Assembly: GCF_013927005.1 (NCBI RefSeq)
Contig: NZ_CP055930.1
Location: 4,960,001-5,024,000, forward strand
Origin: Enterobacter sp. RHBSTW-00175
GTDB taxonomy: Bacteria; Pseudomonadota; Gammaproteobacteria; Enterobacterales; Enterobacteriaceae
Direction of reading: 5' to 3'
DNA: 64,000 bases
Shown: piece by piece, positions 1-9,009 of the stretch
Position numbering within the stretch: position 1 is the stretch's first letter
Layout of the letters: each line of letters starts with the position of its first letter
The notes under the pieces: generated by a model
Databases searched by the model: none
The model's input: the letters and a program-made list of their open reading frames with translations, nothing else
Told to the model about the DNA's origin: nothing
Position numbers and translations under genes: made by a program

Positions 1-933
1 TTACAGTCCCTGTTTCCACTCGTCTTTATTATGCTATTAGGGTGGTTAAGCGGAAAACTCGGTTATACCCGGCGTGAAGATGCAAACGTTCTGGCAACGG
101 TAGTCATCCGCTTCGCCCTTCCTTTTCATCTTTTTATTGGTGCATTAAATACTGACCCCAATAAAATTAAGAACCTGACATTTATGGCCGTACTGGTTGT
201 TGGTCTGATGGGGTCTTATTTACTGACGCTATTTATTTCACGCTTTGTTTTCCGTCATGATATTAAAACCAGCGCCATTCAGTCACTGGTGTGCGCCTTC
301 CCGGATATGGCCTATTTTGGTGCCCCAGTTCTGGCGGTATTGATTGGCCCGGAAGGATTTATCGGCGTCCTGATCGGTAACATCATTACCAGCGTCATTA
401 TGATTCCATTGACTATCGTATTGATTCGCATGGGAGATAAGAGTGGTGATGAGAGCCTCAACGCGCTGCATCCGGGTGCGATGGTGCTGCAAAACCTGAT
501 CAAAGCAGCCCGCAACCCCATCGTCTGGATCCCAGTTTCGGGCGTGTTGTTAAGCCTGGCCGGTGTGCAAATTCCGCATATTCTCAGTATGCCGATTGAA
601 ATGGTTGGCAAAGTGTCTGGCGGGCTTTCTCTGTTTGCCCTTGGGCTGCTTTTCTACGGTGAACGTCCAAGACTTAACGTGCAGACATTTACCAACATCA
701 GCATTAAAAATCTTATTCAGCCAGCAATGATGGCAGCCGCCGGCCTGGCATTTGGGCTCAGCCATACGTTATTGCAGCAGGTTGTTATTATTGGCGCAAC
801 CCCTTCCGCCATTGCCGCAGGAATGTTTGCGCTGCGCAGCGACACCTATATTGATACGGCCTCATCATCGATTTTGATTGGTACTGCCGTGGGTGTGCTG
901 ACTGAAGGCATTATGATTTATTTAATTTCTTAA
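1..933 (+). CDS. AEC-family malate/auxin-type carrier, 5' end cut by window
   Basis: Integral membrane carrier of the auxin efflux carrier (AEC) family, which in enterobacteria includes malate and malonate permeases. The reading frame is open from base 1 (LQSLFPLVFIM before the first in-window Met at base 31), so the start lies outside the window. About 310 residues are visible, forming some ten hydrophobic segments in two halves, with the family's conserved polar break around PDMAYFGAPVL and the C-terminal GATPSAIAAGMFAL segment. It ends 34 bases before maeA, with an SD-like AGGAG in that gap, so the two are probably co-transcribed. Pairing with a malic enzyme suggests malate import feeding oxidative decarboxylation. 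The substrate is inferred from the neighbour only. Confidence 0.85.
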   Translation, partial: LQSLFPLVFIMLLGWLSGKLGYTRREDANVLATVVIRFALPFHLFIGALNTDPNKIKNLTFMAVLVVGLMGSYLLTLFISRFVFRHDIKTSAIQSLVCAFPDMAYFGAPVLAVLIGPEGFIGVLIGNIITSVIMIPLTIVLIRMGDKSGDESLNALHPGAMVLQNLIKAARNPIVWIPVSGVLLSLAGVQIPHILSMPIEMVGKVSGGLSLFALGLLFYGERPRLNVQTFTNISIKNLIQPAMMAAAGLAFGLSHTLLQQVVIIGATPSAIAAGMFALRSDTYIDTASSSILIGTAVGVLTEGIMIYLIS

Positions 934-967
934 TCTGTTTTAATTCAAATTCGCTCAGGAGTTACCC

Positions 968-2653
968 ATGTCTCGCAAAGAAGTGCTTTATACACCGTAT
1001 AACGGAGCTGTTTTGCTGGAAAACCCACTGTTAAACAAGGGGCTGGCATTTATTAAAGAAGAACGTGACAATTTTAATTTGCACGGCTTATTACCTCACA
1101 ATGTAGAAACTATCGAAGAACAGACCGAACGCGCCTGGGTGCAATTCTGTCATTTCAAGAGTGATATTTCCCGCCACGTGTATCTGAGAAATATCCAGGA
1201 CACTAACGAGACATTATTTTACAACCTGTTACGCTCGCACCTTAAAGAAACCTTACCCATTATCTATACGCCAACCGTAGGTGAAGCGTGCGAACACTTC
1301 TCTACCATTTATCGCCGTGCGCGTGGTTTATTTATTTCATGGCCTAACCGCCACCGTATTGACGAGATGCTCCAGAGTTTTTCCCGCAATGATATCCGCG
1401 TCATTGTGGTCACCGATGGCGAACGTATCCTGGGGCTTGGGGATCAGGGGATCGGCGGTATGGGGATCCCGATTGGTAAGCTGTCGTTGTATACCGCCTG
1501 TGGCGGTGTGCACCCGGCCTCTACGTTACCGATTATGCTGGATGTTGGTACCAACAATCAGCAGCACCTGGACGACCCGATGTATATGGGCTGGCGTCAC
1601 CCACGTATCAGCGATGACCAATACGCCGAGTTTATGGACATGTTTATCAACACCGTTAAAGCGCGCTGGCCGGATGTTCTGCTCCAGTTCGAAGATTTTG
1701 CGCAAAAGAACGCGACCAAACTGCTCCAGCGCTATCGTGACCAGCTTTGCTGTTTCAATGACGACATTCAGGGCACGGCGGCAGTCACCTCCGGCACGCT
1801 GATTGCCGCCGCTCACGCTGCGGGAACTCGCATTCGCGACCAGCGTGTCGTCTTTTTAGGCAGCGGCTCGGCGGGATGTGGCATCGCGGAAAAAATCGTG
1901 GCGCTGATGGTGGAAGACGGACTGACCGAGGCGGAAGCCCGCAGCAGGATCTTCATGGTCGATCGCTTTGGTCTGTTGACGGATGACATGACCAACCTGC
2001 TCGACTTCCAGAAAAACCTGCTTACGGCGCGGGTAAACCTCCAGGACTGGCAGGTTGAAACGAACAATATCTCACTGCTGGAGGTGGTGAAAAACGCCAG
2101 ACCAACGGTGATGATTGGGGTTTCAGGGCAGCCAGGGCTGTTCAGTGAAGAGATCGTCAAAGAGATGCATCGCCACTGCCCACGCCCGATTATTATGCCG
2201 CTGTCTAACCCGACATCGCGCGCAGAAGCGCAGCCGAAGGACCTGATTGAGTGGACGCAGGGTGCCGCCCTGATTGCCACCGGCAGCCCGTTCGCACCAG
2301 TGTTCTATCAAAACGAGCAGTATGAAATTGCCCAGTGCAACAACGCGTATATCTTCCCGGGCCTCGGTTTAGGCATCATGGCCTGTAACGCACGCCGGGT
2401 TACGGAAGAGATGCTGATGACCGCCAGTCGCACGCTGGCCGCGCAGTCTCCGCTGGTCACCACCGAAAAAGGTGGCCTGCTGCCTCCGGTGGATCAGATT
2501 GAGTCGGTTTCCCGAACGATTGCGTTTGCCGTTGCGCGCACAGCCATTGACCAGGGGGTTGCCCCCGCCATCTCTGAGGACGAATTGATGGCGCGTATTG
2601 AGAAGACCTGGTGGCAGGCGGATTACGCGCCGTATCGTCGCTCGGCGCTGTAA
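968..2653 (+). CDS. maeA: NAD-dependent malic enzyme
   Basis: Cytoplasmic enzyme that converts L-malate and NAD+ to pyruvate, CO2 and NADH. The 561 residues match the usual length of E. coli MaeA/SfcA (about 565). Visible family motifs are the YTPTVGEAC block with the catalytic Tyr near residue 100, [11 protein letters not shown], the metal-binding [11 protein letters not shown] block near 263-273, and the nucleotide-binding [10 protein letters not shown] loop near 297-306. The ATG follows CAGGAGTTACCC, a strong Shine-Dalgarno. It lies directly behind a probable malate carrier, giving an uptake-plus-decarboxylation pair. A REP-like element follows the stop codon. Confidence 0.97.
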   Translation: MSRKEVLYTPYNGAVLLENPLLNKGLAFIKEERDNFNLHGLLPHNVETIEEQTERAWVQFCHFKSDISRHVYLRNIQDTNETLFYNLLRSHLKETLPIIYTPTVGEACEHFSTIYRRARGLFISWPNRHRIDEMLQSFSRNDIRVIVVTDGERILGLGDQGIGGMGIPIGKLSLYTACGGVHPASTLPIMLDVGTNNQQHLDDPMYMGWRHPRISDDQYAEFMDMFINTVKARWPDVLLQFEDFAQKNATKLLQRYRDQLCCFNDDIQGTAAVTSGTLIAAAHAAGTRIRDQRVVFLGSGSAGCGIAEKIVALMVEDGLTEAEARSRIFMVDRFGLLTDDMTNLLDFQKNLLTARVNLQDWQVETNNISLLEVVKNARPTVMIGVSGQPGLFSEEIVKEMHRHCPRPIIMPLSNPTSRAEAQPKDLIEWTQGAALIATGSPFAPVFYQNEQYEIAQCNNAYIFPGLGLGIMACNARRVTEEMLMTASRTLAAQSPLVTTEKGGLLPPVDQIESVSRTIAFAVARTAIDQGVAPAISEDELMARIEKTWWQADYAPYRRSAL

Positions 2654-2660
2654 TGCTATG

Positions 2661-2692
2661 GCCGGGTAGCGGCGTCGCCTTACCCGGCCTAC
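2661..2692. repeat. REP-like palindromic element
   Basis: GCCGGGTA and TACCCGGC form an imperfect palindrome around a GC-rich centre, followed by CTAC, the usual edge of enterobacterial REP/BIME units. It lies between the convergent ends of maeA and pptA, the normal extragenic location, and could also stabilise or end either transcript. Confidence 0.8.
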
Positions 2693-2696
2693 AAAC

Positions 2697-2927
2697 TTAC
2701 ATCGAATACCCAGGTTTCTTAATCAACTCATCCATCTTCGGGCCTATTTCCGTGTCCCAGACCTGAGCTTTCCAGTCTTCCGGCTGTACCTGATTCAGGG
2801 CTACAGACACTGAGCTGTCTTTGCTGTCGAAGTGGCGAATTATCACCTGAGCAATATCTTCCGCCAGCGCGGCTTTTTGTTCATCGTTCAAATCGCGAGG
2901 GAAACATTTGATATCTACGTGTGGCAT
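2697..2927 (-). CDS. pptA: 4-oxalocrotonate tautomerase family protein PptA
   Basis: Small tautomerase, 76 residues, matching E. coli PptA/YdcE in length and sequence ([13 protein letters not shown]...). In this superfamily Pro-1, exposed after Met removal, is the general base for keto-enol tautomerisation; it is present here as the second codon. PptA acts on phenylpyruvate-like enols in vitro, but the physiological substrate is unknown. It is convergent with maeA and 37 bases from the GST gene start-to-stop boundary on the same strand, so it could be the last gene of the upstream minus-strand transcript. Confidence 0.93.
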   Translation of the reverse strand: MPHVDIKCFPRDLNDEQKAALAEDIAQVIIRHFDSKDSSVSVALNQVQPEDWKAQVWDTEIGPKMDELIKKPGYSM

Positions 2928-2964
2928 GTGCAGGCTTCCAGTTGTGAGTTAGCAGTCCACGTTA

Positions 2965-3582
2965 TCAGATAATTTCGTTCACCTTTAACACCTTGTGCAG
3001 TTCAGGCAGTGCGCACACAGCATCCGCAATGGCAGTTATCTTTGGCGTATTAGCAGCAAACCACGCGTGGCGCGGCCCCCAGGATCGCATCACCGCGAGA
3101 TACACATCAATCAACGTTAGCTGTTCGCCAAAGGTATAGGGCGCGGGATTGAGCTGATTTTCCAGCCACAGCCAGAGGGATTTCCGGTATTCGAGGCAGT
3201 TCTCCCTGAGCTGTTCCGGTGCATCAGGAACCCAGCGTTCGGGATAATCTGCATAGGTGAAGGTGGGATAGACATTGGCCACCAGCCAGATCAGCAGACG
3301 CTGAAACTGGCGGCGTTCAGGCTGGCCAACGGGCGGCGCGAGATCCGGGCATCTGTCGAGCACCATCAGGGCGATGGCCGCCGTTTCAGTCATTATCTCA
3401 CCGTGCTCCAGGGCCAGCGTCGGCACCTGACACAACGGGTTAAGCGTTTCGAGTAAAGACCGCTGTGGGCCGGGTGCATCAAAACCGTCAACATTGACGA
3501 ACTGATAAGGGATGTCGGCCAGGATCAGCATCACTTCACTGATTGCCGAACCCCAGCCGGGTACGCCATAGAGCTTAATCAT
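2965..3582 (-). CDS. glutathione S-transferase family protein
   Basis: Cytosolic GST-fold protein of 205 residues. The N-terminal thioredoxin-like domain shows the cis-proline motif VPTL near residues 74-77 and an ETAAIA segment that contacts the gamma-glutamyl group of glutathione in this family. The C-terminal half is helical. GAGGTGCAAC before the ATG is a good ribosome site. It starts 39 bases after the last transporter gene of the upstream operon on the same strand and may be its final member, which would fit a pathway handling sulfur-substituted cysteines or glutathione adducts. The substrate cannot be told from sequence. Confidence 0.85.
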   Translation of the reverse strand: MIKLYGVPGWGSAISEVMLILADIPYQFVNVDGFDAPGPQRSLLETLNPLCQVPTLALEHGEIMTETAAIALMVLDRCPDLAPPVGQPERRQFQRLLIWLVANVYPTFTYADYPERWVPDAPEQLRENCLEYRKSLWLWLENQLNPAPYTFGEQLTLIDVYLAVMRSWGPRHAWFAANTPKITAIADAVCALPELHKVLKVNEII

Positions 3583-3621
3583 GTTGCACCTCAGGAATAA
3601 AACCCTAAGTGTAGAGCAGCA

Positions 3622-4509
3622 TTAGTAAGTTATCCCCGGCGGGTTGACCTCTGATTGCGCCACCGCTTCGCCCTGTTCGCCCCAGCGCCCCAGCACCTTC
3701 TGGTACTCACCGCGCTGAATGGCACCGTCCAGCGCTGCCTGTAGCGCATACACCAGCTCGTTGCCTTTTTTGGTGGTGGTGGCGACATAAGCCTTCTTCG
3801 GCCCTAAGCCCACCACGCGGGTTTTGCCGATTAACGCGGCTTTATACGCCGACACGGACTGCGGGCCAAAAAAGACATCCGCCCTGCCGGACTGAATGTA
3901 CAGATTACCCGACGCATCATCGGTCAGATATACCGGCAATGCAGGTTCGCGCCCGGCGCGTTTGTTCTCTTCATTCCAGCCGAGCAAAATACGCTCCTGG
4001 TTCGTCCCGGAGCCGACAATCACCTTTTTGCCCGCCAGATCGACTGCACTTTTTATCGACTGAATATCACTGGTGGATTTCACCGAAAAGGCCAGGGAGT
4101 CAACACGATAAGTAGCAAAATCAAACTTCTCTTTGCGCTGTTCGGTAACGGCGATATTCACCAGCGCCACGTCATAACGCCCGGAAGAGATCCCCAGCGG
4201 CCAGTCTTCCCAGGCGGTGGGCACCAGTTTCAGTTTTAACCCCAGGCTGCCCGCCAGCAACCTGGCGATATCCGGGTCGCTGCCGATACGCGTACGGTTA
4301 TCACTGGCAAGCAGCGCAAGCGGTGGTGAATTGAGCGCAGAAATCGCCACCGTCAGCGTTCCCGGCTCGACAAACTGATAGCCTTTGGGGATTTTCGCCA
4401 CTGCCTGCTGATCCACCGTAACCGGCAGCGGTTGTTCATTGGCTTTTAAATCAATGCTGGCGTGGCTCGCCGTGGTCAGCACCAGACCGGCCAGAACTCC
4501 ATATTTCAT
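3622..4509 (-). CDS. amino-acid ABC transporter substrate-binding protein (second copy)
   Basis: Periplasmic binding protein of the family 3 (polar amino acid/cystine type) class, 295 residues. A signal peptide (MKYGVLAGLVLTTASHA) is visible. The core has the family pattern LNSPPLA, IGSDPDIARLLA, WEDWPLGISSGRYDVALVNIAVT and GSGTNQERILL. The ATG at 4509 is chosen over the GTG at 4515 because AAGGAG lies 5 bases before it. It is clearly paralogous to the protein encoded at 6731-7663, sharing the same blocks, so one transporter is served by two binding proteins, as in the Bacillus TcyJ/TcyK pair. Three bases separate it from the upstream ATPase stop codon. Confidence 0.92.
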   Translation of the reverse strand: MKYGVLAGLVLTTASHASIDLKANEQPLPVTVDQQAVAKIPKGYQFVEPGTLTVAISALNSPPLALLASDNRTRIGSDPDIARLLAGSLGLKLKLVPTAWEDWPLGISSGRYDVALVNIAVTEQRKEKFDFATYRVDSLAFSVKSTSDIQSIKSAVDLAGKKVIVGSGTNQERILLGWNEENKRAGREPALPVYLTDDASGNLYIQSGRADVFFGPQSVSAYKAALIGKTRVVGLGPKKAYVATTTKKGNELVYALQAALDGAIQRGEYQKVLGRWGEQGEAVAQSEVNPPGITY

Positions 4510-4518
4510 CTGCACTCC

Positions 4519-5292
4519 TTACAGCACTTTTGACAGGAACTGGCGCGTTCGCGCGTGGGACGGGCGGTTTAATACCTCGTCGCTGCTGCCTTGTTCAACA
4601 ATTTTACCATCGACCATAAACACCACCTGATCCGCCACTTCGCGGGCAAAACCAATCTCGTGGGTCACTACCACCAGCGTTGTCCCGGAACGGGCCAGCT
4701 TTTTGATAACGTCCAGCACCTCGCCCACCAGTTCTGGATCGAGTGCAGAAGTGGGTTCATCAAACAACATCACCCGTGGACGCAGCGCCAGCGCGCGGGC
4801 AATGGCAATGCGCTGCTGTTGACCACCGGAAAGATGGCGCGACCAGGCATCGGCTTTTTCGCGCAGCCCCACCACGTCCAAAAGCCCATGTGCCCTTTCG
4901 ATGGCCTCTTTGCGGCTCAGTTGTTTATGGGCAATCGGGGCTTCAATCAGGTTTTCCAGCACCGTGAGATGCGGGAACAGATTAAAGTTCTGGAACACGT
5001 AACCCACGTTTACGCGCTGCTTAAGGATCTCTTTTTCCTTGAGTTCATACAGCTTATCCCCCTGACGACGGTAGCCAATGTAGTCCCCGTCTATCTGGAT
5101 AAAGCCTTCATCCACCCGCTCCAGATGATTAATGGTGCGCAGCAGCGTGGATTTCCCGGAGCCGGATGGCCCGAGGATCACCGTGACGGAACCGGGAGGG
5201 ATCTCAAGCGAGACGTTATCCAGGGCTTTATGGCGGCCAAAGAACTTACTGACGCCGGTAATTGAAATGTGTCCTTCAGGAGAGGCTTGCAT
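4519..5292 (-). CDS. amino-acid ABC transporter ATP-binding protein
   Basis: ATPase subunit of a polar amino acid importer, 257 residues. Walker A GPSGSGKST is at residues 41-49, followed by a Q-loop (VFQNFNLFPHLT), the signature LSGGQQQR, Walker B VMLFDEPTSALD and the switch histidine in VVVTHEIGFA. It overlaps the permease gene by 17 bases and is followed 3 bases later by a binding-protein gene, so the three are translated from one message. The closest functional class is cystine/S-substituted cysteine uptake (TcyN type), inferred from the operon rather than from this subunit. Confidence 0.95.
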   Translation of the reverse strand: MQASPEGHISITGVSKFFGRHKALDNVSLEIPPGSVTVILGPSGSGKSTLLRTINHLERVDEGFIQIDGDYIGYRRQGDKLYELKEKEILKQRVNVGYVFQNFNLFPHLTVLENLIEAPIAHKQLSRKEAIERAHGLLDVVGLREKADAWSRHLSGGQQQRIAIARALALRPRVMLFDEPTSALDPELVGEVLDVIKKLARSGTTLVVVTHEIGFAREVADQVVFMVDGKIVEQGSSDEVLNRPSHARTRQFLSKVL

Positions 5293-6202
5293 GGACAGGC
5301 TCCTGTACTTGAGTGGTGGTCACGGAACGGGTACGGCTACTGGCGCGGTTCTGATTAACCGCCGAACGGCGTTCGCTACGGGCAAGACCACGTTCCACTA
5401 AATGCTGAATGGCGGACAACACCGTGGTGATCACCAGATACCACACTGCACCGACCATCAGCAGTGGGATCACTTCCTGGGTGCGGTTGTAGATCATCTG
5501 AATGGTGTAGAACAGCTCGGGCATCGCCAGCACGTAGACCATCGCGGTGCCCTTCGCGAGGCTGATGATTTCGTTGAATCCCGCCGGCAGAATGGTGCGC
5601 AGCGCCTGGGGCAGAATAATGCGCAGGGTACGACGCCACGCGGGCAATCCCAGTGCGGCGGCCGCTTCATACTGGCCGTGATCGACCCCAAGGAAACCTC
5701 CGCGAATAATTTCAGCGGTGTAAGCACTCTGGACCAGCGTCAGCCCCACCACGGCGGTGGAAAATTGCCCCAGCACGTTGATGGTTTCAAAGCTTCCCCA
5801 GGTGATGCCGGTAAAGGGCACGCCAAGGGAAAGCGTGTCGTAGAGATACGAAAAGTTGTAGAGGATGATCAGCACCACAATCAACGGCAACGAGCGGAAC
5901 AGCCAGATATAGCCCCAGGCCAGGCTGCTTAACAGCCATGAAGATGACAGCCGCGCCAGCGCCAGCATCCCGCCAATCACAACGCTTAAGACGGTACCAA
6001 TCAGCGTCAGCAACAACGTCTGGCCTAACCCTTCCAGAATAACCGGATCAAAGAACCAGCGGGCAAACACCGCCCACTCCCAGCGCGGGTTAAAGGCCAC
6101 GGACTGAATAACCACGGCCAGCACAAACAGCGCCGCCACGGCACCGACGGCGCGCAGCGGGTAACGCGCCGGGACCACCTTTATGGTTTCAACGTTTCTC
6201 AT
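5276..6202 (-). CDS. amino-acid ABC transporter permease
   Basis: Inner-membrane permease of the His/Glu/Gln type (HisMQ), 308 residues with about five to six membrane segments. The EAA loop is visible as EAAAALGLPAWRRTLRIILPQALR near residues 180-203. Only one permease gene is present, so the channel is presumably a homodimer. The C-terminal tail of about 35 residues is Arg/Ser-rich and lies partly in the 17-base overlap with the ATPase gene. GAGGAACGACG before the ATG gives a good ribosome site; 9 bases separate it from the acetyltransferase gene. Confidence 0.94.
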   Translation of the reverse strand: MRNVETIKVVPARYPLRAVGAVAALFVLAVVIQSVAFNPRWEWAVFARWFFDPVILEGLGQTLLLTLIGTVLSVVIGGMLALARLSSSWLLSSLAWGYIWLFRSLPLIVVLIILYNFSYLYDTLSLGVPFTGITWGSFETINVLGQFSTAVVGLTLVQSAYTAEIIRGGFLGVDHGQYEAAAALGLPAWRRTLRIILPQALRTILPAGFNEIISLAKGTAMVYVLAMPELFYTIQMIYNRTQEVIPLLMVGAVWYLVITTVLSAIQHLVERGLARSERRSAVNQNRASSRTRSVTTTQVQEPVHASLS

Positions 6203-6211
6203 CGTCGTTCC

Positions 6212-6721
6212 TCATGCGGTTTTACTGAACGCTTCGCGTACCAGCGTTTTGGTGAATCGCAGCCGCCCGTCAAACGGGGGCTGGCTGTACTCTTCCGGGT
6301 CACGGTTAAGATCGAACTGCGGCTGATAGCCCTGGCTGATATAGAGCCTGACGGCCTCCGGCTGACGAAAACCGGTGGTGAGGTAAATCTGGCTATACCC
6401 CGCCAGCACCGCCCGGCGTTCCAGCTCCTGTACCACGCGTGCAGCCAGCCCTTGCTGGCGTAGCGCCTTATTCGTCCAGATGCGTTTGATCTCGGCAGTG
6501 CGTTCATCAAAGGGTTTGTAGGCCCCGGTGGCGATGATCTCACCGTCACGCTCCAGCACGATAAACAGCCCCTGCGGCGCTAAGTACCACTGCGTCAGCT
6601 CCACTTCCGCGTCTTTTGAGAAATAGTCCCCGTAGCGGGCGGCGTATTCACCGAACAACCCATCAATGATGGGCTGAAGATCGGCGTCTTCCGGCGAAAC
6701 ATCGCGAAATTGTTCGCTCAT
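6212..6721 (-). CDS. GNAT-family N-acetyltransferase (SnaB/YxeL/YtmI-like role)
   Basis: Acetyl-CoA-dependent N-acetyltransferase of 169 residues. The acetyl-CoA pyrophosphate loop motif is seen as LRQQGLAARVV near residues 90-100, followed by the C-terminal SEGYQPQFD-type beta segment (here SQGYQPQF). AAGGAGGCCGT before the ATG is a strong ribosome site. Its place inside a transporter/monooxygenase/amidohydrolase operon mirrors Bacillus YtmI and YxeL, where an acetyltransferase blocks the amino group of S-substituted cysteines before oxidative C-S cleavage. That substrate is inferred from context. Confidence 0.88.
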   Translation of the reverse strand: MSEQFRDVSPEDADLQPIIDGLFGEYAARYGDYFSKDAEVELTQWYLAPQGLFIVLERDGEIIATGAYKPFDERTAEIKRIWTNKALRQQGLAARVVQELERRAVLAGYSQIYLTTGFRQPEAVRLYISQGYQPQFDLNRDPEEYSQPPFDGRLRFTKTLVREAFSKTA

Positions 6722-6730
6722 ACGGCCTCC

Positions 6731-7663
6731 TTAGTCACCCAGACCTGCGGGGTTCACTTCTGATTGCGGGATACGTTCAACCCCTTCACCCCAGCGGTTC
6801 AGCACTTTGTCGTAGTCGCCGTTTTTAATCACGCCGTTAAGCGCGGTCTGCACCGGCTCCGCCAGACCACTGCCTTTTTTCAGCGTGACCGCAATGTGCG
6901 CAGCCTTCGGCCAGCCACCGTCTACGCTACCCACCAGTTTGGTTTTACCGGTTAACGCCGCTTTCCACGCCCCGATCACGTTCGGCCCGAAGAAGGCATC
7001 AGCCCGCCCGGACTGAATCGCCAGGGTTTGCGCTGCATCGTCTTTGGTGTAGACCGGGGTAAAAGGCTTAAGCCCTTTTTTGAGGTTTTCGGCGTCCCAT
7101 GCCAGCAGGATCGATTCCTGATTGGTGCCCGAGCCCACGATAATGCGCAGTCCGGCGATATCTTCCGCTTTCTCAATAGACTTAATCGGGCTGGTGGATT
7201 TCACGTAGAAGCCCAGAGAGTCTTTCCGGTAAGTTGCAAAATCAAACTTCTCTTTGCGCTCTTTGGTGACGGTGATGTTGCTGATTGCCGCATCGTATTT
7301 GCCGGACGCCACACCCAGCGGCCAGTCTTCCCAGGAGGTTGGCACCACGTTCAACTCCAGCCCCAGGCTGTCGGCCACCAGTCGCGCCACGTCCACTTCG
7401 CTGCCGAGCAGGGTTTTGTTGTCGTCAGAAAAAACCGTCAGCGGCGGCGAATTAAGCGCGGCCACCGCCACGGTAAATTTACCCGGCACGGCGAAGCGAT
7501 AATCTTTTGGCAACTGCGACACGGCAGCGCTGTTTTTCGCCGTATTAACCGGCGCTTTATTGGCTTCCAGACTCACGCCCGTGCCGTTAATGTTCACATT
7601 TTCTGCCCAGACGGCAGGGGTAAAGGCCAGCGCAAACGCCAGAATAAGCGATGTTTTCTGCAT
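6731..7663 (-). CDS. amino-acid ABC transporter substrate-binding protein (first copy)
   Basis: Periplasmic binding protein of 310 residues with a signal peptide MQKTSLILAFALAFTPAVWA. It shares the blocks LNSPPLTVF, LGSEVDVARLVA, TSWEDWPLGVASGKYDAAISNITVT, SGTNQESILLAWDAEN and the C-terminal RWGEG..IPQSEVNPAG with the second binding protein at 3622-4509, so the two arose by duplication. Conserved DNA and protein length, both signal peptides and both operon positions argue that both are used. It lies 14 bases after the monooxygenase stop and 9 bases before the acetyltransferase start. Confidence 0.93.
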   Translation of the reverse strand: MQKTSLILAFALAFTPAVWAENVNINGTGVSLEANKAPVNTAKNSAAVSQLPKDYRFAVPGKFTVAVAALNSPPLTVFSDDNKTLLGSEVDVARLVADSLGLELNVVPTSWEDWPLGVASGKYDAAISNITVTKERKEKFDFATYRKDSLGFYVKSTSPIKSIEKAEDIAGLRIIVGSGTNQESILLAWDAENLKKGLKPFTPVYTKDDAAQTLAIQSGRADAFFGPNVIGAWKAALTGKTKLVGSVDGGWPKAAHIAVTLKKGSGLAEPVQTALNGVIKNGDYDKVLNRWGEGVERIPQSEVNPAGLGD

Positions 7664-7677
7664 AGCGGGGTTCTCTT

Positions 7678-8994
7678 TTATTGTTGTGTAAACTGATTTT
7701 CAGGTTGTGCTAATCCCAGGCTCTCGCGAAGCGTGGTGCCAGGGTATTCCGTGCGGAATACACCGCGTGCCTGTAATACCGGCACGACTTGCTCAACGAA
7801 GCGCGGGAAGGTCTCCGGCGTACCGCCCTGAATGATGAATCCGTCAGCAGCAAAGCCGTCGAACCACGCCTGTAGTCCGTCTGCCACCTGTTCCGGGGTA
7901 CCGGAGAAGCGTGGGCGCGGCGAGGCGGCTTCCAGCGCCACCTGACGCAGGGTTAAGTTGCGCTCCCGGGCATTACGCTTAATTTCATCCGTGGTGCTGC
8001 GGAAACTGTTTTTGCCTAAATCGCCAATATCCGGGAAGGGTTCATCGAGTGGATACTGACTGAAATCGTGATGCTCAAAATAACGGCCGAGATAATTCAG
8101 CGCGTCTTTAACAGAGACCAGTGCCGCGGTGGTTTGATACTGGTTTTCCACATCATCGGCATCTTTGCCGACAATAACGCTGACGCCCTGGAATATATGT
8201 AAATCCGTTGCGCGGCGACCATGACTTTCCAGCTGTTGTTTCACGTCGTGATAAAAGGCCTGCGCCTCTTCTAACGATTCGTGATGGGTAAATATGGCAT
8301 CGGCATGTTTCGCTGCCAGTTTTTTCCCGTCATCGGATGCGCCAGCCTGAAATACAATCGGCCGTCCTTGCGGTGTGCGACCAATATTCAGCGGCCCGGC
8401 GACCTTAAAGAAATCGCCGTGGTGATCCAGGGTATGCAGTTTTGCAGGATCAAAGAACTGACCGCTCTCTTTATTACGCACAAAGGCATCGCCTTCCCAG
8501 GAATCCCACAACCCTTTCACCACATCCAGATATTCATCGGCAATGCGGTAACGCAGCGCGTGTTCCGGGTGTTTTTCGCGGGAAAAATTCTTCGCTGAAC
8601 CTTCCAGCGGTGAGGTCACCACGTTCCAGCCCGCACGGCCATTGCTCAGATGATCCAGGCTTGCAAACTGGCGCGCCACGGTGAATGGCTCGCTGTACGA
8701 GGTGGATAATGTTCCCACCAGCCCCAGACGCGTGGTGATGCTCGCCAGCGCGGATAATACGGTGAGCGGTTCAAAGCGATTTAAAAAATGCGGAATGGAT
8801 TTTTCATTAATATAAAGGCCATCAGCGACAAATAAAAAATCGAGCTTACCCTCTTCCGCCTTCAACGCCGTGTCTTTAACGAAATTAAAATTAATACTGG
8901 CATCTGCGGCAGCCGCCGGATGACGCCACGCAGACATATTTCCGGATGCACCATGCAATATGGTTCCCAGCCGCAATTGTCGGGTTGCAGACAT
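7678..8994 (-). CDS. FMN-dependent monooxygenase, NtaA/SnaA/DszA (LLM class; YtnJ/YxeK-like)
   Basis: Two-component flavin monooxygenase, 438 residues, the length of the NtaA/DszA/SnaA branch of the bacterial luciferase superfamily. Typical features are the N-terminal [16 protein letters not shown] start, [38 protein letters not shown] (flavin and substrate loops), [26 protein letters not shown], and C-terminal [25 protein letters not shown]. The ATG at 8994 has GAGG five bases upstream, so it is preferred over the GTG at 9000. The enzyme needs reduced FMN from a reductase that is not visible here. In the Bacillus paralogues this enzyme oxidises N-acetyl-S-alkylcysteine. Confidence 0.93.
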   Translation of the reverse strand: MSATRQLRLGTILHGASGNMSAWRHPAAAADASINFNFVKDTALKAEEGKLDFLFVADGLYINEKSIPHFLNRFEPLTVLSALASITTRLGLVGTLSTSYSEPFTVARQFASLDHLSNGRAGWNVVTSPLEGSAKNFSREKHPEHALRYRIADEYLDVVKGLWDSWEGDAFVRNKESGQFFDPAKLHTLDHHGDFFKVAGPLNIGRTPQGRPIVFQAGASDDGKKLAAKHADAIFTHHESLEEAQAFYHDVKQQLESHGRRATDLHIFQGVSVIVGKDADDVENQYQTTAALVSVKDALNYLGRYFEHHDFSQYPLDEPFPDIGDLGKNSFRSTTDEIKRNARERNLTLRQVALEAASPRPRFSGTPEQVADGLQAWFDGFAADGFIIQGGTPETFPRFVEQVVPVLQARGVFRTEYPGTTLRESLGLAQPENQFTQQ

Positions 8995-9009
8995 ATTCAC
9001 CTCTTATGT

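Noticed and set aside
2965..3582. GST gene as a certain member of the S-alkylcysteine operon
   Set aside because: The 39-base gap and lack of a GST in the Bacillus operons leave this open; it was kept as a possibility only.
4591..5265. 224-codon plus-strand ORF opposite the ABC ATPase
   Set aside because: The opposite strand carries all ABC motifs in a proper operon; this frame looks random.
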